DNA from: Atrichornis clamosus
Taxonomy: Eukaryota > Chordata > Aves > Passeriformes > Menuridae
DNA length: 64,000 bases
Reading direction: 5' to 3'
Assembly: GCA_013400975.1 (NCBI GenBank)
Contig: WBMZ01000202.1
Span: 14,865-78,864, forward strand
The notes beneath the pieces are model-generated. The model worked only from the letters and a program-made list of their open reading frames with translations, made no database searches and was not told the DNA's origin. Positions within the stretch are counted from its first letter, which is position 1. Each line of letters begins with the position of its first letter. Positions 49,101 through 61,100 of this stretch are shown in pieces. Position numbers and translations under genes: made by a program.

Positions 49101-52100
49101 AGAAGAAACGGAGGAAGAACGAGAGGGGGAAGAGAGCATTATGAAGGGGTACTAAAAATAGTATGCAATTATTTCCAAATCTTCAAGAACTGCAGGGAAC
49201 AGACGAGCCCAAACGCACGTCCCGTTTGTAGCAGGGGCGGTGTGTGGGGCTGGCTGGGGACAGCCATTCATTTCCAGCAAACCCGGTCCTGAAAGCCCTT
49301 TCATAAAAAGTACTGATGGATTCTCAACGAAGCGAGACTGGACCCCACCGAAAATAAAACAAGGGGGAAGGTGTTTGGAAACAAAGGAGGGAAAGGGCCG
49401 CGGTGCCCGGCACGGCCCGACAGTGGCACCCGGTGGCCGCGGGGACTCACTGCGGCACCGTCCGGGCACGGTCCGGGGCACAGCGGGCTCGGACACCTTC
49501 GGAGACTCCAGCAAACAACCCGGCCGGCTGGAAGGTTCCCTGCACCGGGCACGGGGTTGGAACGAGGTGAGCTTTAAGGCCCTCCCAACCCAAACCGCTC
49601 TGATTCTGTGATTCTCGGAGTTCCCATGATCGAGTTTGTTGGGTTTTCTTTTTTTTTTAGATGAGATGCCCCCCCTTCTCCAGACAGGGCAGCAAGAGTT
49701 TCTGCTTTGGGTTGCTGTCGTAAGAAGTGCAAAACTGACTGCAAACCAGACTATGTCAGCCCCAGCGTTTTATATAAAATTCTCAGATGCACATCTTGGT
49801 CTGCTCCATCAAAAAAAATGTGCTGCAAAAGATGGCACCTTATCCAGCAAAGCCAGGAGGGAAGGTAGAGCCACACAAACAGTTAGAAAGGGCTGGCAGG
49901 AAGGGGACAGAGACTGTTTGACTGTTCTGTATTAAAACTGCCATTGACTGATTAATTCTGTCTGGAATTGTACCCTTTGGAAGGCTCAGGATTCAGCTAG
50001 AACTGACATTCTAGAGGTAAGTTACTACCCAAGCTGAAGTTAAAAATCAGAAAATACATGAAAACTGTTTCATACTTAGCGGAACCCAAACTGCACAAAC
50101 TACAACCCACAGCTCCTGCTGTTTTAAATAACTCAGCAGAAGGAACTGGGTAATGTAGGGTTTTATCTTAAATAATTTATGCCTATTTGAGGCACTGGGG
50201 CTCTCCCTTTCTCCACCAATCCTACTCCAAGGACAGGATGAGCCCCTCATAAATCTCCAATTCCAAAGGCACGTGATCTGACCTGTTGGGATGGGAGGTG
50301 GGCAGCATGAACTGGAATTCCACCACACAGGTGTTGTCCTTCAGCTGGCGGTGCTGGACACTGTTTAACTCGTAGGCAATGTAGGCCCTCCGAACGTACA
50401 CCTGGGGACAGAGAAACTCATCAGCTGCACTGGGGCAGAGAGAGAGGGCAAATAAAACACCAGAGACCTCAAACGTGTTAAAAACCAAACAGGTGAGGAG
50501 CTAGATGAGCTCTAATTCAACCAGAATTTGAAGTTATTCTTTGGGGAAGGCCAGAACCATCAGGATTATGACCCCGTCCTCTGACAGCAGCTTCACTTTC
50601 TCCTTTCTCCTCCATCTCAGTCTTCTTCACACAAACGTAACTTGAATTTGAAATTTCAGTCAATTCTGACTGTTAATGCTGTTAAAAGCCAAACTTCAAT
50701 CATGCCTGATTCCACACAACCTACAGCTCTCTTGTTCTTGCAGGGTGACAGTGCTCCAAACAAACCAAAGCCACAGAAAAATTTAAAACACTCATTTTTT
50801 TCAATGGGAATAAACTTACCTCCAAAGCTGCCATTCTTACCACCTGGTTACTGTGGTAGAAAAAGTTGGGGAGCACATCAAAGATGGATGTCTCAGACAA
50901 AATGAGTTTCTAGAAGAGACCACATTAAACAGAGATTTAAAAGGGAACTCTGTCCTGCAAAACAGGGTCGGACAGATAAGAAAAACCCCAAATCAAGCCT
51001 GGCTAGTTCTGATTTCTAAGCTTTTCCTGTTGTTCATCAAGAATTATGACTTTTTTATATTGAATCACAGAATATCTCAAGTTGGAAGGGACTCGTAAAG
51101 ATCACTGAGTCCACCCAAAAGTAAACCATGTGACGAGGAGCATTATCCAGGTGCTCCTGGAGCTCTGGCAGCNGGAAGGGACTAGATCACTGAGTCCACC
51201 CAAAAGTAAACCATGTGACGAGGAGCATTATCCAGGTGCTCCTGGAGCTCTGGCAGCCTTGGGGCTGTGACCATTCCCTGGGGAGCTTGTTCAGTGCCCA
51301 AACAGCCTCTGGGGGAGAATCTTTTCCTAATATCCAATCTGAACTTCCTCTGGCACAGTTTCACTCCATTTCCTCATGTCTGGTGACCAGAGAGAGGGCC
51401 CAGCCCCTCTCCTCTGCTGTCCCTGTGAGGAAGGTGCAGACTGTCACGAGGTGATTCCAATACCGGCGCAGGAATGAAAACAAAACACAGGGGAAAGCTG
51501 GGAACCAGACCAACACAGCTCAAAGCCACAAGGACCTTGGGACATGAAGGTCAGCGAGGAAGAAGCAGGGAACCAAGGAGAGAAGGCTGGGAGGTACCTG
51601 CAGGTTCTCAATGCAGAACTGGTGCCCGTACATGTCGATGGCCGACAGGAAGATGGACTCCACCTGGTTGTGGCGCAGCTCGTAGGAGGGCAGGTGGGAA
51701 GCAATGAGAACCTGGGAAAACACAAGGAATGGCAGTGAAAGCAACCATGCTGGGCCATCAGCAGGGGGCTGTCACCTCCAGGCAGAACCAGTCTGCTCCA
51801 TCCTCAAAGAGGCAGCCGGTTCCTCCCGTGGATTCTGCGGCACCCGGGTGATGCTGCAAACCCTCTCCCCTCCCCAGCCTCATTTGTGTATCTGCTCTGT
51901 TTGTATTATAGGCAATTCCCCATGGAGAAAAGGAACAGCTTCAATCAAGTTCCATCAGTGCATGTGATTTAGCAGTGCAGAGCTGCTAGTCCTGGGGATT
52001 GCCTGCCCGGCTGTTAATTGGGAAGCAGAGCTGGCAGGGAGCAGCTGTGGGGACAGCTCCTGAGCAGGGGAGGGAACAGACACCAGTGCCAGGTATTAAA

Positions 52101-55100
52101 TGCCCAACATGAAGGATGCAGAGGTAGGAAATGGAAGCAGCTTGCAGGGAAAATGAAGTGGAAGAGCAACACAAGGACTGCAGCACCATCCCCAGTTGCT
52201 GTGGGGAGGTTCAGCAGCGGAATGGTTCAAGGACACAAACACAATCCTGAAGGAAACAGAAGGTCACTGAGCAGCTTCAAACACCCTGTTCGTTTTCAAT
52301 AGTCAGGCTTTGAAATAAAAGGAGAGATCCCCAAAGTGTGAGCTTTCTTGCTTTAGACTTTGAGGCTGGAGATAGGGACTGTGGAGTGAGAGGGTGATCA
52401 GACTCTGGAGTCAGCATTATCAGGAAACCACTGTGCCCTCTCACCCCTTCCTGGCAGCAGAGGGAGGGCTAAACTAAACTGCTGAAGAGGAAGTTCACAA
52501 CAATATCTGTGTGGCTACGTGACATTCAAATTAGTTCTGTACCAGACTCTTGGACTCAGCAGTATCAAGGGTTTTTCCAATTATTTCCAGGTTAAAACAA
52601 AATTGACAAAGCGCAACTCAAAGATGGAAAAAACCCTATAAAGGACCAGCATAATTCTTTGTGCTAATTCCTTAGCAGCTGCAAAGAACATCTGGTTCTT
52701 GTGTAAATGGCTCTCCCTGTTCTCTGCACACACGGATCCACAACTGTGAGGCAGCTGAGGAGCCTGGAGAGCACGTCCTGGCTGTTCCTGCACGATCCAG
52801 GCAGCCTGTGCTGGTGGGGCTCACAGATGACAAAGCCACAGGAACCACAGTGAGCATGCAGTTCCACTTCCTCTGTCACACAAACCATGGGCTGCTCCCT
52901 GTTAACTCCTGTGCAAGCCAGCCAAAACTTTTTGGAGGAGCAGGAACAAAGGAATGTGTGTTAAATTTAAATATTACAGGGATTTGGAACCCGCTTCAAT
53001 CTTAGCCTGTCACCACAGTTAATCACTGTTAATTAGCTCCACTGTCAAAGTGCTGCTCACAGTAACCTACTCTTCCCATTTGCATAGTGATCAAAATAAA
53101 CATCAGGAGGCACAGAATTCCCGGAAGGGTGAGCTGCAGGCAGGAGCAGCCCGTGTGGATGCGGGGCAGGATCCCTCACCTGCCGCGCTCGCAGGGCCAC
53201 CTTGGCGTTGGTCGTCTTGCTGAGCTGGGTCAGCTCTGTCAGAATATTGATCAGCTCGTCTGTCAGGGTGGGGTCACGGCCACAGAGCTGGTCCTGGGGA
53301 TGGAGAGAATGGGAAATGCTTAGGACAGAGGGAAACCATCTTCCAGCCTCCTCAAAGGAGTCTGAACCTGGAATACAGGCACACACCGTCCTGGTGCTGG
53401 AGCGCAGCAACCCCAGAAGCCCTGACCTGAACCATCCTGGAATTCTGTGGTGACAAGGGTGCAAGTATTCAGATTTCAACAATTTTACACATATAAATAA
53501 AGCTACAGATGAAAGAACCATCTCCCATTCTCCAGTTTGTAGCACGTCTTGGCACCCAAACACACGAGAAACGCTGAGTTGTCAAAGAGCCTCAAAAAAC
53601 CTTTTCCCATTCCCCAATTTCAGAAGTTTTTCCTAGCACCAATGCAAAATTCAAAGAGCATTAATTGTAGCCACACACCTTGTGTAGCACCTAAAGACCA
53701 GCAAACCTTCCCCACAAAGAGTTACACTGCCAGGAGGACCTCCTGAAGCCACTTTAAAAAACCCACCTCAAACACAAGAAGTCCCCACAACTCCACAACC
53801 ACAAACCACCCACAAGCTTTGTGCAGCTTCAGCCAAGACCAGAAAAAAAGACCTGTCATTCCTCTGACAAGGCTAAGCAAAGCTAACTAAACCCATGAAT
53901 AACATGCTGTATTTCCTGCCATGGTACAGGATTGACTCCGTAAGATTTCTTCTAACCAAAGAATCCTGGATCTGAGGAAATCCACAAGCTTACCTTACTG
54001 TCTAAATTGGCTGGATAAAACAACAAAACTGAAGAGCATAACTTCCAGTTAATGCTGTCCCAAAACTCTTCATCCATTCAAAAAAATGCAAACAGTAAAG
54101 ACTTTCTTCCAAAAATAGTTTCAATTCCCATGAATAATCCCACAGTCTTCAACACTGCTTGTGAGCCTCTTCCCTCCCACCCTGAAGCTGGAAACCCTCT
54201 AGGAGCCTCTAACGTGTTTCTTCCACACAGCACTTAACAGCTTGTCCTGATAAATTAATCATAGCAGGGAAATGTGAGATGAAACAGGGATTTGCCACGG
54301 GAAAGAGCTGGTGCCTTGAAGTTTTAACAGAACTTAAACACCTACAGTCCAGACAGGGCCCTCTGAAGGTCCAAGAAAAGGATAAGGGGAAACCTCTGTG
54401 CAGCAGGTTGGATTTTTAAGCCTGTCAGGGAAAATGAAGCAAAAACCAAAACCAAATAATACAAGTCCCATAGACCAACTAAGTAAACAACAGCTCATAC
54501 TCCATGAGATTCCAAAGCTAAAGAGCTTCTCCCTCACACTGCTCCCGATCCCTTTCTCTCCAACCCCACTCGAGCACGATGGCACCTCTAGGAATGATGA
54601 CACGGATCTCCCAGGGAGGCAGACCATACTCAAATCACTGGTAAAACATCTGATAAAACTCTGATTAGATTGCTGTCCCCTCCTGACCAGTCCTGGGCCA
54701 GCAAGCATGAGTGTGATTGTTCCAAAAGAAAGTTCTGTGCATTTATCCACCCCAGGATACTGTGGGAATTCAGTGAATAATCCAGGAACTGCCCTGTCGG
54801 ATTTGAAACACAAATTCCTGGGTGTTGTCACATTGCTGCTCCAGGGAACAGAAATCCAATAGGACATGGGATGCCTGCCATGCCACCAGCAACTCCCTCC
54901 TGTTCAGGCCAGGATGTGCCTAAGTACAGGAAATGAACACACAACAAATCACACCATATTTCAACAAATGTATGAAGGGTGAAGCAGTTCGCACCCTGCC
55001 TTCAGCACCTGCCGGCTGAGGAAGGTGAATGATGGCAGCACAACACTATTACTGAAACCATCCTCGGAGCCCCTGGTTCATGATGGATTCCTGGGACACA

Positions 55101-58100
55101 GCAGTAACAGCCACACAGGCATCAAACCCCTAGAACACCACCACCTTCCCCGTGGTGACACCAAACGTGCCGCAGGGACGTGAAGAGCGACGAGCTGGAA
55201 GGAAGAGGAATGATGGCCTTTGGGTTCACGGAGCGCCTGGGAGCTCAGGGACACGCAGCTGTGGGTGCCAAGGGTGACCAAAGGCACCTTGTCCCTCCTG
55301 AGTCCCTGTTCCCTCTGCAGGGGAGAAGGTCCTGTGCCATCTGTGAGGTGGCACCGTGGCCTCTCCAACGGCACTCGGATCACCCGGAGCGGCTCTTCCA
55401 CCCTGGCCTCCGTGGTGTTCCAAGATCTGGCGAACTGGGAAGTTGGCCTTTACTCGAGTAGAAACAACTGGCAGTGGTGGTGGGAAGAATGGCCCAATGG
55501 AAGGGAAAAGGGAGGCTCTTGGAGGCTCCCCACACGGCCCTCACACGGCCAACACAAAGAGCCAGCGAGGCACGGCCCGCACGGGGCCCAACCAGGCCCC
55601 GAGTTCCAGTCCCATTTCAGCAAGGAATAATCAGGGTGACAACAACAAGCACCCCTAGCCCAGCACTGGCTCTGCCTGCACTGATTGGCAAAGGCAGCAG
55701 CAAAGCCTCAGCCCAGCTCTCTGACAAGGGCTAACGCCTCGCCGGCACCCCCGTGTAATTACACACTTGAGTGACTGGACTCTGAAGAAAATTGAAGGCC
55801 TGAGCTGTGAACAGCTGCCATTTTCTCTCTCCATCACGCCAGCGTGATTACTTGAGAAATGAACAGCCCCAGCTCAAAGCTACTCCAGAATTCTCAGAGG
55901 AAATATGGCTCCGTGTTCCAATAATGAGATTCTTAAGGCAAGCGTTACTTACAATCACACCACACACCAAAAAGAGAAAGGGGGGAAAAAACAGGGGAAA
56001 AAGGAGAGGCAGAAAGAAAGAATGCCAGGGTCCTTACATCTTACAAATGAGAATTTAAGAAACCCAGCCTCGGTCTAGGAAAATTATGACACTTCTTTTG
56101 CTTTGGAGAGTTATTTCGTGGATGGCTACTTTGGATTTATTTTTGGCAGTAACAGACCACATTATGCTTGTAAAATAAAAGAAGGAAAAGAAAGAGAGAA
56201 AGAGATCAAGAGAGAAAGAGAAAGAAAAAAAGGAAGAAAGGAAAGAAAGGAAAGAAAGGCAAGAAAGGAAAGAAAGGAAAGCAACAGACACTTACAATGA
56301 GCATTGTAACCAGCAGGTTCTTCTTGGTGACCTGGGCATGGGAGAAGATGTAGTTCAGCACCGCGTTCATGTCACTCTTGTTTTCCTCCCGCAGGGTGAA
56401 GACACACTTGTCATAGTGACCTGCAAGCAGAAATGCACTTTTCTTTCCAGTCTTCACACCTCTGTGTCAAGGAATACAAGTTACCAGCTGTGCCTTTGTT
56501 TTTCTACATCTATTTTTTGAGAAACTCTTTTGCCTGGGACCTGAAGGGAGCTGCCAGCAAAGATGGACAGGGATTATTTACAAAGGATGGAATGACAGGA
56601 CAAGGGGAAATGGCTTCCCACTGCCAGAGGGCAGGGTCAGATGGGATATTGGGAAAAAATTCTTCCCTGTGAGGGTGGCGAGGCCCTGGCACAGGTTGCC
56701 CAGAGAAGCTGTGGCTGCCCCATCCCTGGAAGTGTCCAAGGCCAGGTTGGATGGGGCTTGGAGCAACCTGGGATAGTGGAAGGTGTCCCTGCCCATGGCA
56801 GGGGTGGGATGAGATGGGCTTCAAGGTCCCTTACAACCCAGACCATTCTGTGATTGGTCCACTCAATCATTTGGGAAAGAAGAATTCCCACCATCACCTA
56901 CTGCAAACTTTAATTCAAACATCCCACTCTTATTAAACAGCCCCAACATCAAATGCCTCCTTTGTGAGCAATACTGAGAGAGGAATGGTGAGCTCAGACT
57001 TTCATTCAAATGACAACCAAAATAAAGTAACTGCAAAAAGCCTTGCACCATCCTCTGCTACCAGCAAATTGAAGTGGAAATGAATCTGCAGTACCATTAG
57101 GCTGGGGCAGGTAATGGAGCAGGACAAAAGAAGAGCGGAATCTGAACTACCTGTAAGAGCCAGAGCCTTGGAATTAGCCAGGGCTTCATTGCCATCTTGT
57201 GCCTGGATTCAGCAGTGCAAGGCATTGATTTCACCTCTCAGCTTCAGCCTGAGCTTTGGGGTTTGTTCTCAGGAGCAGCAAGAAGCTTCCTGGCACTTTA
57301 CAGCAGGTGCAAACAACTCAGTGACTTTAGTTTGCACTGCATTTCACTTCCTGACTATAGAACTTAATAAACAGGCAAGAGAGAACTGAATTATGTGGTG
57401 AATGTAAACAGGTTTTGTCATGCCAGTTTCTCCTGCAGATGCTCAGGAATCAGGAAGTACAAATCAATGGAATACCCAAGCAGGGGGACTCTCCAGTGGT
57501 GGGTCAGTGCTGACAGAGTCAGTGAGGGAAAACTGCTTCAGCTCTGATCAAGAACAAGCAGAGAGCAGAGTGGCTGAGCTCAGTAAGTGACCAGAAATAT
57601 CTGTCTTTTTACTCCAGGTCACACAGAAGTCCCCACTTAGGGAACCATAAACTCCTACAGGAGCAATTCTTTCGAAGATTTTCAGGGAAAAGGAGCATTT
57701 CTACCCTGAAAAGAGAACAGAACCACACCACGACATGTAAACTGTGAAGAGATGACAAAGGATGTAAAAGATGATAGATAAATCAAGTGGAAAACCAGCA
57801 GAACTGACAACTTTGGCAGGGAGTTTGTCATTTGCCTGTTGAACATTCTTACCACGAAAACTCAGCAGGGACAGAAGCTCCTCTACAAAACCCAGGCTCT
57901 GCCTGCAGGCCCTTCAAACCAAGCCTGTGCAGCTCACCCTCAGCACAAGGTCAGAGCAAGCTTCCTCCAAGAGGCCCACGAGGGCTTTCTGGGACCAAGT
58001 ATGACTCCTACAGAAGGCAAACCCTTGCTGTGCCCAGGGACTCACCGTGCTGGAACTGAGTCTCCACCTTCAGGTACTGGCGCAGCAGATCCATCACCAC

Positions 58101-61100
58101 AGCCTTCATGTGGCCCCGAATGCCACTGCGGTACCTGCAGAGGAACCACACCAAACCCAGCACTGAGGGAGCCTGGATGCACTCATAACCCCTGCCATCC
58201 CTGCTCTGGGAGAGCTCCTGTTCAGCAGGACGCCCCTGGGGATGGCTCACCTCTGCACGAGCTGCACGATGCTCTGAGTGTTCATGAAGAAAACCTCGCG
58301 CTCCGACTTGCGGTTCAGGGTGGCCGCGTGGCTGTCCAGGATGTTGGCAATCTGAAAGGGAAAACCACGTGGCATCCCAGTCCTGGATGGGCTGCACTAC
58401 CAGCACAGAAGCCCAGAACTCCCAGACATGCCAGAGCCCCAGCACAAGAAATTCGTGCCCTGACAGTGACACAAAAATCAGTGCACAATATCACAGAGTG
58501 GAGAAATCAGCTCCCGACATCCCCTTACCTAACCAGGCCTCCCTTGGCTGCAATCATTCTTTTTTGAGGTTACACTCGCACTACAAATTGCACTGCAGCA
58601 CATGTACTAGACAAAAAGCAAACAAATAAATGCCCACAAGGCCACTGGTAAGATTAAAGTGTTTCCAAAGTGCCTGTTTACAGCCACACTGAGCAAGGAA
58701 CACATACCCTTGGGCACAGGTACGGGAGAAAAGCTTTTAAGTGACACAGACAAGCACCTTTCATCATGGAAATCCCTTGTTCAAACACCCCTCTCAGGTT
58801 CAATTAACCTCCCTGTCATTTAAAGGAACTTTCTCTCTCTCTGTGCCCCAACACAAACCAATTTTTACCCCTCCATGGAAGTGTGGCTGGTCACCTGTTG
58901 GCTGGGGAACTGGCAGAGGACTGAGGTGATGTTGCTGGCATACTGGGCCATCTCCTTCTTGATGGACTTCTCCACGTTGGGTGGGATCCGTCCAGAAACA
59001 CTGGTCATGATGTCCTGAAGCTCCAGCAGAGGCAAAGATGGATCTCTCAGGGTCTTCATTAAGCGCTCAACCCAGCCCTTCACCTACAGAGAGACCAGGC
59101 AGTGTAAAGACAAGCATGAAAAAGGGAATAAACCACAAGAAGGGGAGAAGGGAAAGGGGTGATGTCCAACATCCCATCTCACAGGTGCTGCCCGGACTCA
59201 GGGTCCTCTGGCTGGGAAGGACAACTGCCCAACCCAACCCTGCCTGGAGCTGAAGGAGGGCTGTGCTCTGGCCCTGGGACAAGAGGCCCCCAGTACCTTG
59301 TTGCTGAAGAAGGGCTCTGGCAGGCAGTACCCGTTCATCACGTTGACCAGGTTGTCCAGCACGTAGTGGAAGATGCGATGGAGTTTCTCGCCCCGCAGCG
59401 CCGTGCTCTGGATCTGGGGCAGGGCACCCGTGTGCAGCTCAGCCTGGAACAAGGGACAGCCTCACTCACCCTCCTGTGGGGCACCAGCCAGGGGGGAACA
59501 GTCAGTTGCCCCAGACTGCAGCCTCGGGTTTAACTTGGAAGGGTTCCCAGAGTGGAAAATGCACCTGGTTGAGAGAGACACCCCCACAACAGCACTGAGG
59601 TAAGAAGAGCACAAGAGTGGTGGATAAGCTTAGCCTGAATCAGAGAGACAGACAATAATCTCAGTCCCAGTCCTCATCTGAGACAAATAAATGGTAAAGT
59701 GACAATTCCAGTACAATGCACAAATGGGAAATTGGTTCACTGGACCATCTCGCACACTCTCAGCATCTCTCCCCTATTAAAACCCCACAAACATCTGTGC
59801 TTCCTGCAACTCCTCACCTGCTGGACCCTGCTGGGGTCATCCAGCTGGAGCTTGGCAATCACACAGCCCGGATCCAGGACGGCCCCTGGGCGTTTGACAT
59901 AGTGGATGCAGCCTGATTCTCCTGCTGTTATTGTCATCACCATTTTCATGACCTGCAGCAAGGAAAACAGGTCACACACTCAGCTCCATGTGCCCCAAAA
60001 TGGTTCTGGTTTTGGGAGCCAGCAGCCAGTGTCCCACCACAGACAGACCTTCATGAGAACCTCTGGCATTCAGGCTTTCCCAAAGCCTTACAAGCACAAA
60101 CATTGGAACGAAACCCAGACACTGAAGGGAATGGAAGAACAAAATAATTGGCCACAAGTGAGTGCAGCAGGAAGCCATCCTCAGGAATGTCACTGTTCCA
60201 CACTGCCTGAACCACCAGGGACTCAGGGACTCCACACTCAGCACAATGAACAAAGCAGACAAAATTTACTGCTGCACTCTCAAAGCCACACCTTCACCTC
60301 AAGCAGAGGGAACCAGGATCACTTCCTAGAGCTCTCAGACAGCTCTTCCCAGACAGAAATGCTTCCTTAGATCTACCATGGAAGCTCCTGCCCTTGGAGC
60401 GGAAGGGTTGGGTATGGGGCAGCCAGTTGGGTTTGACCCTTGCTATGCCTGACACAAGGGAGCACAGGGATTGTGTGGGTGGCTCCTTCTTAGCCATGAC
60501 CTGTTGCAGTGTAAAAACACTTACATAAAATAGCTGGATCTCTGTCTTGATACTTTTCTCCTACACATTGTCCCCAGCTGGTTTAATTGCCCCTCTGTCA
60601 TCACACACCCTCCCCTCCCTCAAATCTGTTTTGAGCCACACACTCCCACACAACCCCTCCTGCTTTCCTCACTGTGATGCAGAAATTGCTCATCCTCCTC
60701 CTCCTCGGTAAGAGTTAAGTAACTTCCCAGGGAGAAGGGAGGAGTGACACTTATTAACTCAAGTGATCAACCTGATAAATGATCAGGTCATCAGAGAAGT
60801 CTTGGTTTGTTACTTAATCCTGGCATAAAGCTCTGTGTCAGTACTGCAGAGGGCCTTCCTCCCCACAGCTGGGTAACACACGGATCCCACCTTCCCTTGG
60901 AATCACAGGGAGATGATAACCAGGGTCTCACAGCTTATCACTTGGTGCACAGACATTACACCCAAAATTTCAGCTGTTAAGCACTTCCTTCCCCACCCCA
61001 CCACTCTCACTGGTGATTCCAGCATTGGTTCAGGTTAAAATTTGGAAATGAAATACCGTGAATCGTCCCTCATGCTCAACTCCCAGTCCCAAAGCACCCA

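Larger units (their letters stand above)
42697..50282 (-). other. Large intron 13-14 (7,586 bp)
   Basis: No exon, RNA gene or open frame with protein-like content was found in this intron. It carries three plus-strand CR1 fragments (44,565-44,952; 46,400-46,520; 49,529-49,618). The interval 44,950-45,320 is C-rich, 43,600-44,500 is unique sequence, and 47,340-48,300 is unique and moderately AT-rich. A minus-strand frame of 243 codons at 44,334-45,065 is mostly translated CR1 and is not a gene. Confidence 0.8.

Noticed and set aside
57839..58567. Plus-strand open frame of 242 codons
   Set aside because: It runs antisense over exons 7 and 8 of ACACA, so its openness follows from the codon constraint on the other strand.
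60772..60788. Short inverted repeat CCTGAT/ATCAGG
   Set aside because: Six-base arms are expected by chance in 64 kb.
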